64,000 nucleotides of DNA from an uncultured Bacteroidales bacterium (GTDB lineage Bacteria; Bacteroidota; Bacteroidia; Bacteroidales; F082): assembly GCA_905233445.1 (NCBI GenBank), contig CAJOEP010000001.1, forward strand, positions 1 through 64,000, read 5' to 3'. Position 1 is the stretch's first letter, and every line of letters begins with the position of its first letter. Positions 45,196 through 53,187 of the stretch are shown piece by piece. A program made the position numbers and the translations under genes. The notes beneath the pieces were generated by a model. That model was not told where the DNA came from, made no database searches, and saw only the letters and a list, made by a program, of their open reading frames with translations.

Positions 45196-45358
45196 GAGAT
45201 TCCTCGCTTCACTTCGTTCCGCTCGGAATGACAAATAATTTAAAAAAACAATCTGGCGCGGCTTTAAGGCTCCTGCAAAATAGCATGTATCGTTATGCCG
45301 CGCCACAATGCCCCTTCCTTTGTTTTGTCATTCCGAATCCCGAAGGGATGAGGAATCT
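45196..45358. repeat. MITE-like pair of inverted family A arms between malQ and adk
   Basis: Left arm 45,196-45,234 (GAGATTCCTCGCTTCACTTC then GTTCCGCTCGGAATGACAA) and right arm 45,324-45,358 (TTTGTCATTCCGAATCCCGA then AGGGATGAGGAATCT) flank about 90 bp. The core has its own inverted repeat TGGCGCGGC and GCCGCGCCA (about 45,254-45,304). The left arm touches the malQ start and the right arm the adk stop. No ORF fills it. Confidence 0.75.
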
Positions 45359-45924
45359 TATAATTTGTCTATTTCTTTGCAAAGATTATTGAAAATCTCG
45401 TTGATTTCCCCAACTCCGTTGATTCCTATGAGGTTACCCTGTTTTTTGTAGTAGTCGAGCACCGGAGCGGTCTTCTCTTTGTATTCAACAAAGCGGTGTT
45501 TGATGCTGTCGATGTTGTCGTCGGCGCGACCGCTGGTCTTACCGCGTTCCAGCATTCTGTTGATGAGGATTTCTTCCGGCACTTCAAGACTTAAAACAGC
45601 GTTGATTTTCAATGAGAAACCTTTCATGATTTCATCAAGCATCTCGGCTTGTTTCACTGTGCGCGGGAAGCCGTCGAACAAAAATCCTGCTGATTTCAGA
45701 TTGGCTCCGACTCTTCCTTTGATGATTGAAACGACGATTTCGTCTGACACCAAGCCGCCTTTGCTGATGATGTCTTTCACCTTCTTGCCAATTTCTGTCT
45801 CGGCAGCCATCTCTTCGCGAAGGATGTCGCCCGTTGAGAGGTATGTAAGACCGTATTTTTCCTTAAGTTGTTGTGACTGAGTGCCTTTGCCAGCACCTGG
45901 AGGTCCAAAAAGTATGATATTCAT
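45358..45924 (-). CDS. adk: Adenylate kinase
   Basis: 188 residues. N-terminus NIILFGPPGAGKGTQSQQL is the P-loop; GFLFDGFPRTVKQAEML and the short lid with RADDNIDSIKHRF indicate the small variant without zinc cysteines. It interconverts ADP with ATP and AMP. It overlaps hpt by 1 bp (TAATG), so both genes form an operon under the hpt promoter. Confidence 0.95.
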   Translation of the reverse strand: MNIILFGPPGAGKGTQSQQLKEKYGLTYLSTGDILREEMAAETEIGKKVKDIISKGGLVSDEIVVSIIKGRVGANLKSAGFLFDGFPRTVKQAEMLDEIMKGFSLKINAVLSLEVPEEILINRMLERGKTSGRADDNIDSIKHRFVEYKEKTAPVLDYYKKQGNLIGINGVGEINEIFNNLCKEIDKL

Positions 45925-46463
45925 TATTCAACAATTTTATAGATTTCTTTCAAATTACGTCCGTATTCGTTGTAGTCGAGGCCGTAGCCGACGATGAAGT
46001 CGTTGCCGATTTCCATGCCTACATAGTCCATCTTGAGGTCATATTTCAAAGCTTTAGGCTTGAACATCATGGTGGCGATTTTTATGCTTTTCGCGCCTTT
46101 TTTGTTGAGGTCTTTCAGAAGCTCGTTCATTGTGAAGCCTGAATCGACGATATCTTCAACGATAACGATGTTGCGACCGTTAACTTTTTCAGGCTCAATG
46201 CCTAACATCTCGTTTGGCTTGCCTGTGCTGTGCGTTCCGACGTAGGTTTTATATTTTACAAACGCCATTTCGCAAGGCATTTCGAGGTTTTTAAAAAGCT
46301 CGGCGGCGAACATGAAAGCGCCGTTGAGCATGACGAGGAACAGTGGCTCTTTGTCATCCATGTCGCGCTTGATTTCGCTGGCGATGCGGTGAATTTCGTT
46401 TTCAATCCTCTCCTGTGTAATAAAAGGTGCAAAATCCTTGTCGGAAACTCTTATGATACTCAT
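45924..46463 (-). CDS. hpt: Hypoxanthine phosphoribosyltransferase
   Basis: 179 residues from the ATG at 46,463; a TTG at 46,469 gives 2 more residues. The PRPP motif VIVEDIVDSGFTMNELL and EMAFVKYKTYVGTHSTGK are clear. It makes IMP or GMP from hypoxanthine or guanine and PRPP. Its promoter box TATATTTG (46,507-46,514, minus) is back to back with that of purE. Downstream adk is coupled. Confidence 0.95.
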   Translation of the reverse strand: MSIIRVSDKDFAPFITQERIENEIHRIASEIKRDMDDKEPLFLVMLNGAFMFAAELFKNLEMPCEMAFVKYKTYVGTHSTGKPNEMLGIEPEKVNGRNIVIVEDIVDSGFTMNELLKDLNKKGAKSIKIATMMFKPKALKYDLKMDYVGMEIGNDFIVGYGLDYNEYGRNLKEIYKIVE

Positions 46464-46502
46464 AATCAAAGTGTTATAAATTTATGTTAAAAATTATTAA
46501 CT

Positions 46503-46536
46503 TTTGCAAATATAAAAAATTTATTTAGTAACTTTG
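46503..46536 (+). promoter_or_regulatory. Promoter of purE
   Basis: TTTG at 46,503-46,506 and TAACTTTG at 46,529-46,536, spaced 22 bp, are close to the Bacteroidetes consensus. The opposite strand carries TATATTTG (46,507-46,514) for hpt. Confidence 0.55.
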
Positions 46537-46555
46537 CAAAAAATAAATTTTTAAA

Positions 46556-47062
46556 ATGAATCCTTTAGTAAGTGTGATAATGGGAAGCACCTCCGACCTG
46601 CCGGTTTTGGAGAAGGCTCTTACATTTTTCGATGAGATGGAGATACCGTTCGAGATGAACGCCTTGAGTGCGCACCGCACTCCGGAATTGGTTGAGGAAT
46701 TTGCAAAAAACGCCCAGAAACGAGGCATAAAAGTCATCATTGCGGCAGCTGGAATGGCGGCGCATCTGCCAGGCGTGATAGCGGCAATGACGCCGATACC
46801 TGTCATCGGAATCCCAGTAAAATCAGGCAATGACGGCATGGACGCTTTGTTTTCGATAGTGCAGATGCCTCCAGGAATCCCGGTGGCGACGGTGGGTATC
46901 AACAACTCGTTGAACGCTGCTATCTTGGCGGCTCAGATTCTTGCTGTAGGCGACCCGTCGATAGCAAAACAGGTGGTTGAATACAAGGAAAACCTGAAGA
47001 AAAAAATCGCCAAGGCCAACGAGGAGCTGAAGGAGATTCATTACAAATTCAAGACCAACTGA
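46556..47062 (+). CDS. purE: N5-carboxyaminoimidazole ribonucleotide mutase
   Basis: 168 residues, class I PurE. GSTSDLPVLEKALTFF, NALSAHRTPELVEEFA and VIIAAAGMAAHLPGVIA carry the carboxylate-binding and histidine sites. It rearranges N5-CAIR to CAIR in purine synthesis. It ends with TGATG overlapping the rhomboid start. The partner purK is not in the window. Confidence 0.95.
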   Translation: MNPLVSVIMGSTSDLPVLEKALTFFDEMEIPFEMNALSAHRTPELVEEFAKNAQKRGIKVIIAAAGMAAHLPGVIAAMTPIPVIGIPVKSGNDGMDALFSIVQMPPGIPVATVGINNSLNAAILAAQILAVGDPSIAKQVVEYKENLKKKIAKANEELKEIHYKFKTN

Positions 47063-47763
47063 TGAATAGCGATGTCAGGGACGAAAGGCAACGTCTTCTG
47101 CGCAGTTTCATTGTCCCGCTGGCTTTTGTGGTCGTCATTTGGGGGGTGAAATGCGTGGAGGAGTTGTTCCATCTCGATTTCTCGTTTCTCGGCATCAAGC
47201 CGTTGCAGGCCGACGGCATCCCTGGCATATTTCTATTCCACTTTCTTCACGGAAGTTGGAGTCATCTCTATGCTAACACATTGCCTATCATTGTGTTAGG
47301 AGCTTGTCTGTGTTATTTTTATAAGCCGATTGCAATAAAAATCTGGCTTCTGCTGATGTTTTCCACTGGATTGCTGACATGGTGCGGTGCCAGAGGCGGC
47401 GTCCATATCGGAGCCAGTGCACTAATATACGGCTTGGCATTTTTTCTCATGCTCAGCGGTTTCCTCAGGCGAAACAGAAGTCTGGTAATCGTCTCATTGT
47501 TAGTGATTTTCCTTTACGGAAGTCTTATCTGGGGTATCTATCCGAAATATGCTATCGAAAACAATATCTCTTGGGAAGGTCATCTCGCTGGGTTTATTAT
47601 GGGAATAGCCCTTGCCATCGTCTATCGCCACGAAGGCCCGCAGCGTGAAAAACAAGATGATGACGAAGATGATGACGACGATTTCGACGACGAAGACCCT
47701 TATTGGGACGTTCCTGAACCGCCAAAAGAAGAACTGACGCAGCCGAGGTATTTCAGACACTAA
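47062..47763 (+). CDS. Rhomboid-family intramembrane serine protease
   Basis: 233 residues, about six helices. HIGASALIYGLAFFL contains the Ser119 nucleophile in GxS, WEGHLAGFIMG contains His174. The N-terminal NTLPIIVLGACL and FHGSWSHLYANT-like loop (FLHGSWSHLYANT) fit rhomboids. The C-terminal tail (about 200-225) is very acidic (DDDEDDDDDFDDEDP). It cleaves type I membrane substrates in known members; the substrate here is not known. It shares 1 bp with purE. Confidence 0.9.
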   Translation: MNSDVRDERQRLLRSFIVPLAFVVVIWGVKCVEELFHLDFSFLGIKPLQADGIPGIFLFHFLHGSWSHLYANTLPIIVLGACLCYFYKPIAIKIWLLLMFSTGLLTWCGARGGVHIGASALIYGLAFFLMLSGFLRRNRSLVIVSLLVIFLYGSLIWGIYPKYAIENNISWEGHLAGFIMGIALAIVYRHEGPQREKQDDDEDDDDDFDDEDPYWDVPEPPKEELTQPRYFRH

Positions 47764-47813
47764 AAATCTATTAAAAACTTCTTGTTTTTTCAGCTTTATG
47801 CTGAAATTATTTG

Positions 47814-47821
47814 TACCTTTG
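47814..47821 (+). promoter_or_regulatory. -7 box upstream of the cobalamin riboswitch
   Basis: TACCTTTG, directly ahead of the riboswitch. The same octamer precedes the C25 protease at 60,642. A good -33 element is not seen. Confidence 0.5.
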
Positions 47822-47825
47822 CAGC

Positions 47826-47966
47826 CGCTTAGGAAAAGGGAATGCTGTGAAAATCGGCAACAGTACCCGCTGCTGTGAGTCCGGCGTAAAGGCCTGTCAA
47901 TCAAGCCACTGTCGAGAGATGGGAAGGCGACAGGCTCGGGCTAGTCAGAAGACCTTGCCAGGCGTT
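47826..47966 (+). ncRNA. Cobalamin riboswitch
   Basis: The sequence has the class core: GGAAAAGGGAATGCTGTGAA, GGCAACAGTACCCGCTGCTG, then GTGAGTCCGGCGTAAAGGCC and the B12 box region GCCACTGTCGAGAGATGGGA with AAGGCGACAGGCTCGGGCTA and GTCAGAAGACCTTGCC. It lies 37 bp upstream of the 1,068-residue T9SS protein. Adenosylcobalamin-type ligands bind this fold and usually shut off the downstream gene. The expression outcome (translation or termination) is not clear; no strong terminator is seen after it. Confidence 0.93.
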
Positions 47967-48003
47967 AATAAATTTATTTCGGGATTAAAATTAAATTAAA
48001 AAA

Positions 48004-51000
48004 ATGAAAAAGTGTTTCTTTTTAGCATTGTCGCTATGTTTTGCGACGATCGTAAATGCCCAATTGTCAGGCACTTACACCATTAACAGCAACTCTTCGT
48101 CGAATCCTGACTATACCTCGCTCAGCGCAGCGGCTGCGGCTTTGGAGACCGGAGTGTCGGGTCAGGTGGTCTTTGAAATCGCCCCCGGAACGTATGAAGA
48201 GTATGTGACAATCAACGAAATCAACGGCGCTTCGGCAACTAACCGTGTGATTTTCAGAGGTATGGGAGGCGACAACCAGCAGGTGGTCATCACCAGCAAC
48301 GCCGGCTACACCGACAACAGCACCATCAAACTCAACGGCACCGATTACATCACATTTGAGAACATGACGGTGACATCGACATCGGCAAACAAAGCGCGAT
48401 TGTTGGTGACTAACGGACAGACAGACTACAACCATTTTTATAACATTCGTTTTGTCGGAGCGATGTCGAACAACAATCTCGACGGTGACAAAAACCTCGT
48501 TTACTACACCGACGGCGAGTGGATCTGCCATGACAACGAGTTTGTGGGCTGCCATTTCGAAAACGGCTACATCGCCCTGTATTACCAAGGCCATAACATT
48601 TACACGCTCAACGACGGAGTGCTGGTCGAAAACTGCACTTTTTTGAACCAGTCGTTCAAGGGCGTTTATATCTCATTCACCGACAATGCGATAGTGCGCG
48701 GCAATACCGTGACAAACCACACCCACGATGTCTTGACAAACTATCATGCGATGGATTTGCTCCGCATCCGTTATAATAGCATCATCGAGAACAACATAAT
48801 GAACGTGACGAGAAACTCAAACTACGCCACGGTTTTCGAGACACGTCCGGCAATGGGAACGGCTGAGCAGCCTGTCATCATCAGAAACAACATCATTAAC
48901 TTTGTTTGTAATGTGAGCAGCAGCTATTGTGTTGATTTGGACGACAGTAACAGCGAATACGTCTATTTTGTCAACAACACCGTGAAATGCAGCGGCACAA
49001 GCAACTGCGGCAGCATTTTCGTGGAGAAAAACTGGCAGAATCTGCACATTTACAACAATCTGATTGTCAATGAATGCAGCGGCTACGTCTTCCGCATTGG
49101 TGTCGCTGCCGACAACCGTTTCATCGACTACAACCGCATATCGTTCAACGGAAGCTACATCGGAAGACTGGGCTCCAATGACTATGCCACTCTAAGTGAC
49201 TGGACAACCGGAACAGGCTACGACGCACATTCGGCGCTTTGTACACCTAGCTTTGTGGGCACTAACGACCTTCACATTACATCAGCTGACGGCATCACAG
49301 TGGCAAATCCACTTTCATATGTCACCACTGACATTGATGGACAAAGCCGTTCAGCCACAGCACCGTGTGCAGGAGCCGATGAGTTCACTTCAGGCACCAA
49401 CCTGCCGCCTGTTGTGGCAAATCCAGTCAGCAACATCACTTTCGAAACATATCCGGCAAGTCAGAATGTCGATTTAACCAACACATTCAACGACCCAGAC
49501 GACCCGAATAATAACATTATTATCACGGTGGCGTCGAATACCAACCCGTCTGTTGTATCGACAACCTTGAACAACCGCACTTTAACGGTGACACGCCTTG
49601 TGGCAACCGCTGGGATCGCAACGATAACCTTGAGCGCCGAGAGTGCCGGACAGTCAGTGCAGACTAGCTTTACCGTGGACTGCCTTGCTGAAGACCTGCC
49701 GCCAGTAGTGGCAAATCCATTGGCACCAATCAACTTCACAGAATATCCGCAGACGTTTAGTTTCGACCTTAGCAACACCTTCGATGACCCGGATAACAAC
49801 AATAATTTTATCGAAATCACGGTGCAAAACTGTCCGTCGGAAATTACTGCCACAATCGATTGGAGCGATGTGTTATGGGTAACGAGAAGCACATCTAACG
49901 CATTCAATAACAAAATATTAGTCATCCGTGCCACAAGCAACGGCAAATATGTCGATATGAATGTCAGCGTTTCGGGCAACGATGTTCAGGTGACTGTCGG
50001 TACAGCCACTTTCGATGATGTCACACTCAACGCCAGCGGCATATGGACTGGTGAAGAGGAAAACAACGAAATGTTCAGTGGAGGCTGGCTCTTCACCAAC
50101 ACCTACTGGCCTGAATATTCAGCATGGGGAGGCTTCACTGCATCTAACCACACTGATATGACGCAATCGGGACTTAGCGCGCAGTACACCGCTGCCACGG
50201 GCTCCGGCTACGAAGGCTCAGCACAATATGGTGTGGCTTACGTCATGGGCTATGGCGTCCTTACTGATGTTTATGCCGCTGACGGTCAGGCACATACAGT
50301 GACAGGTTTCTATGTCACAAATAATCTTTGGGCTTATCAGAATATGCATGACGGCGATGCCACAGCGACACCTTTCGGAGGCACATCGGGTAACGACCCT
50401 GACTGGTTCAAGCTCACCGCAACAGGCAAAAACGCAAGCGGTCAGACTGTTGGAACAGCCGAATTCTACCTTGCTGACTATCGTTTCGCTAACAATGACG
50501 AGGACTACATCGTCAACACTTGGGAATGGTTCGACCTCAGCTCACTCGGTGCTGTTCACACCATCTCGTTCGAGCTCTCGTCATCGAAAAACAACAGCGG
50601 CGGCATGATTACACCGGCTTATTTCTGCATTGAGAACTTCAACGGAACGGCTCCAGTCCAACCGCAGGATTTGCCTCCATATATCGCAAATCCAGTCGAG
50701 GATGTAGTTTTCAATGAATATCCGCAAACAATCCAAGTTAACCTCGACGGTGTTGCAACTGACGATGATGACCCTGATGATCAAATCACGTATAGTATTG
50801 TTTCAAATTCAAATTCGGCAGAATTAACAGCCACTATGAACGGTAAAATGCTGAATTTGACACGTATTTCGAGGGAAGAAGGCGCATCGTATCTTGTTTT
50901 GCGCGCCACAAGCGACGGCCAATACGTTGATTTTGATGTCAATGTCACGATGAATTATGTTCCGGATGGCATTGAGGAAAATGAGAATGTTACGGTTTCA

Positions 51001-51210
51001 ATTTATCCAAATCCTGCACATGATATTATTTTCGTAGGGGCAAATAATGATTTACCCGTACAACGCATTGATATATACGACGTTACAGGACAATTGATAT
51101 TGATATCAAACGAAACTGAAATCAATGTCAGCACATTACCAAAAGGTGTTTATTTCATTACAGTTTTCACTGAAAATCAAAAATTTGTTGAAAGAATAAT
51201 TATCAAATAA
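48004..51210 (+). CDS. T9SS-exported DUF4465 protein with beta-helix, B12-riboswitch controlled
   Basis: 1,068 residues. Signal peptide (MKKCFFLALSLCFATIVNAQ). Residues about 25-440 form a right-handed beta-helix (FEIAPGTYEEYVTINEINGA, NYHAMDLLRIRYNSIIENNI). About 468-660 are two Ig/cadherin-like repeats each starting LPPVVANP. About 662-885 is a DUF4465 domain (TATFDDVTLNASGIWTGEEE, ASNHTDMTQSG, GTSGNDPDWFKLTATG, AEFYLADYRFANNDEDYIV, MITPAYFCIENFNG). About 888-985 is a third repeat (LPPYIANP), and the end is a T9SS type A sorting domain (VSIYPNPAHDIIFVGA). DUF4465 proteins occur in B12-uptake loci of Bacteroides as I recall. Inferred: a surface corrinoid-binding protein. It overlaps the CoA-transferase by 1 bp. 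Confidence 0.85.
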   Translation: MKKCFFLALSLCFATIVNAQLSGTYTINSNSSSNPDYTSLSAAAAALETGVSGQVVFEIAPGTYEEYVTINEINGASATNRVIFRGMGGDNQQVVITSNAGYTDNSTIKLNGTDYITFENMTVTSTSANKARLLVTNGQTDYNHFYNIRFVGAMSNNNLDGDKNLVYYTDGEWICHDNEFVGCHFENGYIALYYQGHNIYTLNDGVLVENCTFLNQSFKGVYISFTDNAIVRGNTVTNHTHDVLTNYHAMDLLRIRYNSIIENNIMNVTRNSNYATVFETRPAMGTAEQPVIIRNNIINFVCNVSSSYCVDLDDSNSEYVYFVNNTVKCSGTSNCGSIFVEKNWQNLHIYNNLIVNECSGYVFRIGVAADNRFIDYNRISFNGSYIGRLGSNDYATLSDWTTGTGYDAHSALCTPSFVGTNDLHITSADGITVANPLSYVTTDIDGQSRSATAPCAGADEFTSGTNLPPVVANPVSNITFETYPASQNVDLTNTFNDPDDPNNNIIITVASNTNPSVVSTTLNNRTLTVTRLVATAGIATITLSAESAGQSVQTSFTVDCLAEDLPPVVANPLAPINFTEYPQTFSFDLSNTFDDPDNNNNFIEITVQNCPSEITATIDWSDVLWVTRSTSNAFNNKILVIRATSNGKYVDMNVSVSGNDVQVTVGTATFDDVTLNASGIWTGEEENNEMFSGGWLFTNTYWPEYSAWGGFTASNHTDMTQSGLSAQYTAATGSGYEGSAQYGVAYVMGYGVLTDVYAADGQAHTVTGFYVTNNLWAYQNMHDGDATATPFGGTSGNDPDWFKLTATGKNASGQTVGTAEFYLADYRFANNDEDYIVNTWEWFDLSSLGAVHTISFELSSSKNNSGGMITPAYFCIENFNGTAPVQPQDLPPYIANPVEDVVFNEYPQTIQVNLDGVATDDDDPDDQITYSIVSNSNSAELTATMNGKMLNLTRISREEGASYLVLRATSDGQYVDFDVNVTMNYVPDGIEENENVTVSIYPNPAHDIIFVGANNDLPVQRIDIYDVTGQLILISNETEINVSTLPKGVYFITVFTENQKFVERIIIK

Positions 51211-52523
51211 TGAGAAAGCAATATCAACCAGTTTCGGCGGAGGAAGCCGTTAAAGTCATAAAATCAGGCGACCATGTGCACATCAGCTCGGTGTCAAGTG
51301 TGCCGCAGTGTTTGGTGAAAGCCTTGTGCGACCGCGGTCGTGCAGGTGAGTTGAAAAACGTGTATATCCACCATCTCCATACCGAAGGTGCTGCACCATA
51401 CGTCAACCCTGAGTTTGAAGGCATCTTTCAGCACAACGCCTTCTTCGTCGGTGCCAACGTCCGCGAAAGCGTGCAGAAAGGATTGGCCGACTACATCCCG
51501 GTGTTTCTTGGCGAGACCTCTAAGCTTTACCGCGAAAAATATATCAGATGCAACGTCGCGATGATTCAGGTGTGTCCGCCTGACAAGTTCGGATATGTTT
51601 CGTTGGGCTCATCCGTTGATGCCACTTTGGCGGCGATGGAAAGCGCAGAATTTGTCATTGCGGTGGTCAACAAACACGTGCCGCGCACCTTTGGCGATGC
51701 CCTCGTACATATCAGCAGAATCAATGTTTTTGTTGAAGACGACACCCCATTGCTCACCGTCGATATGCCTGAGCCGAATGAGGTGGAGAAGACCATCGGT
51801 CGTTATTGCGCTGAGCTCATCGAAGACGGCGCCTGCCTCCAGATGGGTATCGGCAGCATCCCGAACGCTATTTTGTCGTGCCTCCACAACCATAAGAACA
51901 TCGGTATCCACACCGAGATGTTCTCCGACGGCATCCTTCCTTTGGTGAAAAAAGGCGTCATCACTGGCGATAATAAGAAGCTCGACAAAGGAAAGATCGT
52001 CTCCACCTTCGTGATGGGTTCGAAGAAGATTTACGACTTCATCGACGGCAACCACGAGGTTTTGCTGAAAGATGTGGAATATACCAACGACCCGTTCATC
52101 ATCGCTCAGCAGCCTAAGATGACGTCTATCAACTCAGCAATCCAGATTGATTTGTCGGGTCAGGTGTGTGCCGACTCTCTTGGCGACAAGATTTATTCGG
52201 GCGTCGGCGGCCAGATAGACTATGTCTATGGTTCTTCGCGTGCTCAAGGCGGCAAGGCCATCATAGCGATGCCATCGACCACAAAGAAAGGCATCAACAA
52301 GATTGTGCCGGCGCTTGATCTGGGCTCTGGCGCTGTCACCACGCGTAACCACATCCATTGGTTTATCACGGAATATGGTGCGGTGAACCTCTACGGCCGT
52401 TCGCTGCAGGAACGCGCCCGCCTCATCATCTCCGTCGCTCATCCGAAATACCAGGAAGAGCTCGACGAGGCAGCGTTCAAGAGATTCGGACCGCATTATC
52501 ACTTTATCTGTAGAAACATGTAA
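51210..52523 (+). CDS. Acetyl-CoA hydrolase/CoA-transferase family protein
   Basis: 437 residues, class I CoA-transferase fold. GIHTEMFSDGILPL carries the catalytic Glu236; SGVGGQIDYVYGSSRAQGG and RARLIISVAHPKYQEEL are conserved. It swaps CoA between acyl groups, for example acetate with propionyl-, butyryl- or 4-hydroxybutyryl-CoA; the exact pair is not decidable. It starts in the stop of the riboswitch-controlled gene (TAATG), so B12 levels may also affect it. A propionate-forming route through the B12-dependent methylmalonyl-CoA mutase would link the two, but that is inference. Confidence 0.85.
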   Translation: MRKQYQPVSAEEAVKVIKSGDHVHISSVSSVPQCLVKALCDRGRAGELKNVYIHHLHTEGAAPYVNPEFEGIFQHNAFFVGANVRESVQKGLADYIPVFLGETSKLYREKYIRCNVAMIQVCPPDKFGYVSLGSSVDATLAAMESAEFVIAVVNKHVPRTFGDALVHISRINVFVEDDTPLLTVDMPEPNEVEKTIGRYCAELIEDGACLQMGIGSIPNAILSCLHNHKNIGIHTEMFSDGILPLVKKGVITGDNKKLDKGKIVSTFVMGSKKIYDFIDGNHEVLLKDVEYTNDPFIIAQQPKMTSINSAIQIDLSGQVCADSLGDKIYSGVGGQIDYVYGSSRAQGGKAIIAMPSTTKKGINKIVPALDLGSGAVTTRNHIHWFITEYGAVNLYGRSLQERARLIISVAHPKYQEELDEAAFKRFGPHYHFICRNM

Positions 52524-52524
52524 T

Positions 52525-52587
52525 CAGTTGGCAGTTACCAGTTGGCAGCTAATTAGAATTTACAACTGTTAACTGCCAACTTCAAAC
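52525..52587. repeat. Family B palindromic repeat
   Basis: CAGTTGGCAGTTACCAGTTG then GCAGCTAATTAGAATTTACA and ACTGTTAACTGCCAACTTCA form an imperfect hairpin between the CoA-transferase and the MarC gene. It may terminate or stabilise the upstream transcript. Confidence 0.75.
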
Positions 52588-52596
52588 TTAAATAAA

Positions 52597-53181
52597 ATGA
52601 TCAACTTCATAGAAATTTTCGGAGCCTTCTTCGTGATGGCAGCCATTATCGATATCTTCGGGTCGATACCGATTTTCGTGAGCATGAGGGAACAAAACAA
52701 GGTCATTAAAGCGGGTCAGGCATGCTTGGTGGCTTTAGCGTTGTTTTTGGCGTTTTTCTTCGCTGGCGACGGATTGTTGAGGATTTTTGGCATCGATGCC
52801 GCCTCGTTTGCAGTGGCAGGATCATTTGTGTTGTTTGTACTCGCCGTCGAGATGATTCTCGGTCGCGAAATCATTAAAAACGAAGCTAACAACGTAGGAG
52901 CGAGCATTGTCCCAGTGGCTTTCCCTCTTATTGCGGGTCCGGGAGCACTTACAGGCTTGCTGTCATTGCGAGCCGACTATGCCATCATCAATATTTTGAT
53001 AGGTTTGCTGCTGAACATCATCCTCGACTACGTGGTGATTCGCCATCTCGACAAGATACAGAAAATATTAGGGCAGAATTTGATTTTTATCCTGCGAAAG
53101 TTTTTCGGCGTTATTTTGCTGGCAATCGCGGTTAACATGTTTGTCAACAACATAATGGTTATCATTGCCAAGGTTCATTGA
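52597..53181 (+). CDS. MarC-family membrane protein
   Basis: 194 residues, about six helices: FVMAAIIDIFGSIPIFVSMR, ALALFLAFFFAGDGLLRIFG, PVAFPLIAGPGALTGLLSL. The GPG motif and DIFGSIPIFV match the UPF0056/MarC family, once called multiple-antibiotic-resistance protein but of unknown function. It converges on the helix-hairpin-helix gene 6 bp away. Confidence 0.9.
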   Translation: MINFIEIFGAFFVMAAIIDIFGSIPIFVSMREQNKVIKAGQACLVALALFLAFFFAGDGLLRIFGIDAASFAVAGSFVLFVLAVEMILGREIIKNEANNVGASIVPVAFPLIAGPGALTGLLSLRADYAIINILIGLLLNIILDYVVIRHLDKIQKILGQNLIFILRKFFGVILLAIAVNMFVNNIMVIIAKVH

Positions 53182-53187
53182 TCTTAG

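Noticed and set aside
45235-45323. Small RNA or tRNA in the core between the family A arms
   Set aside because: Only one 9-bp inverted repeat; no tRNA-like or known RNA motif.
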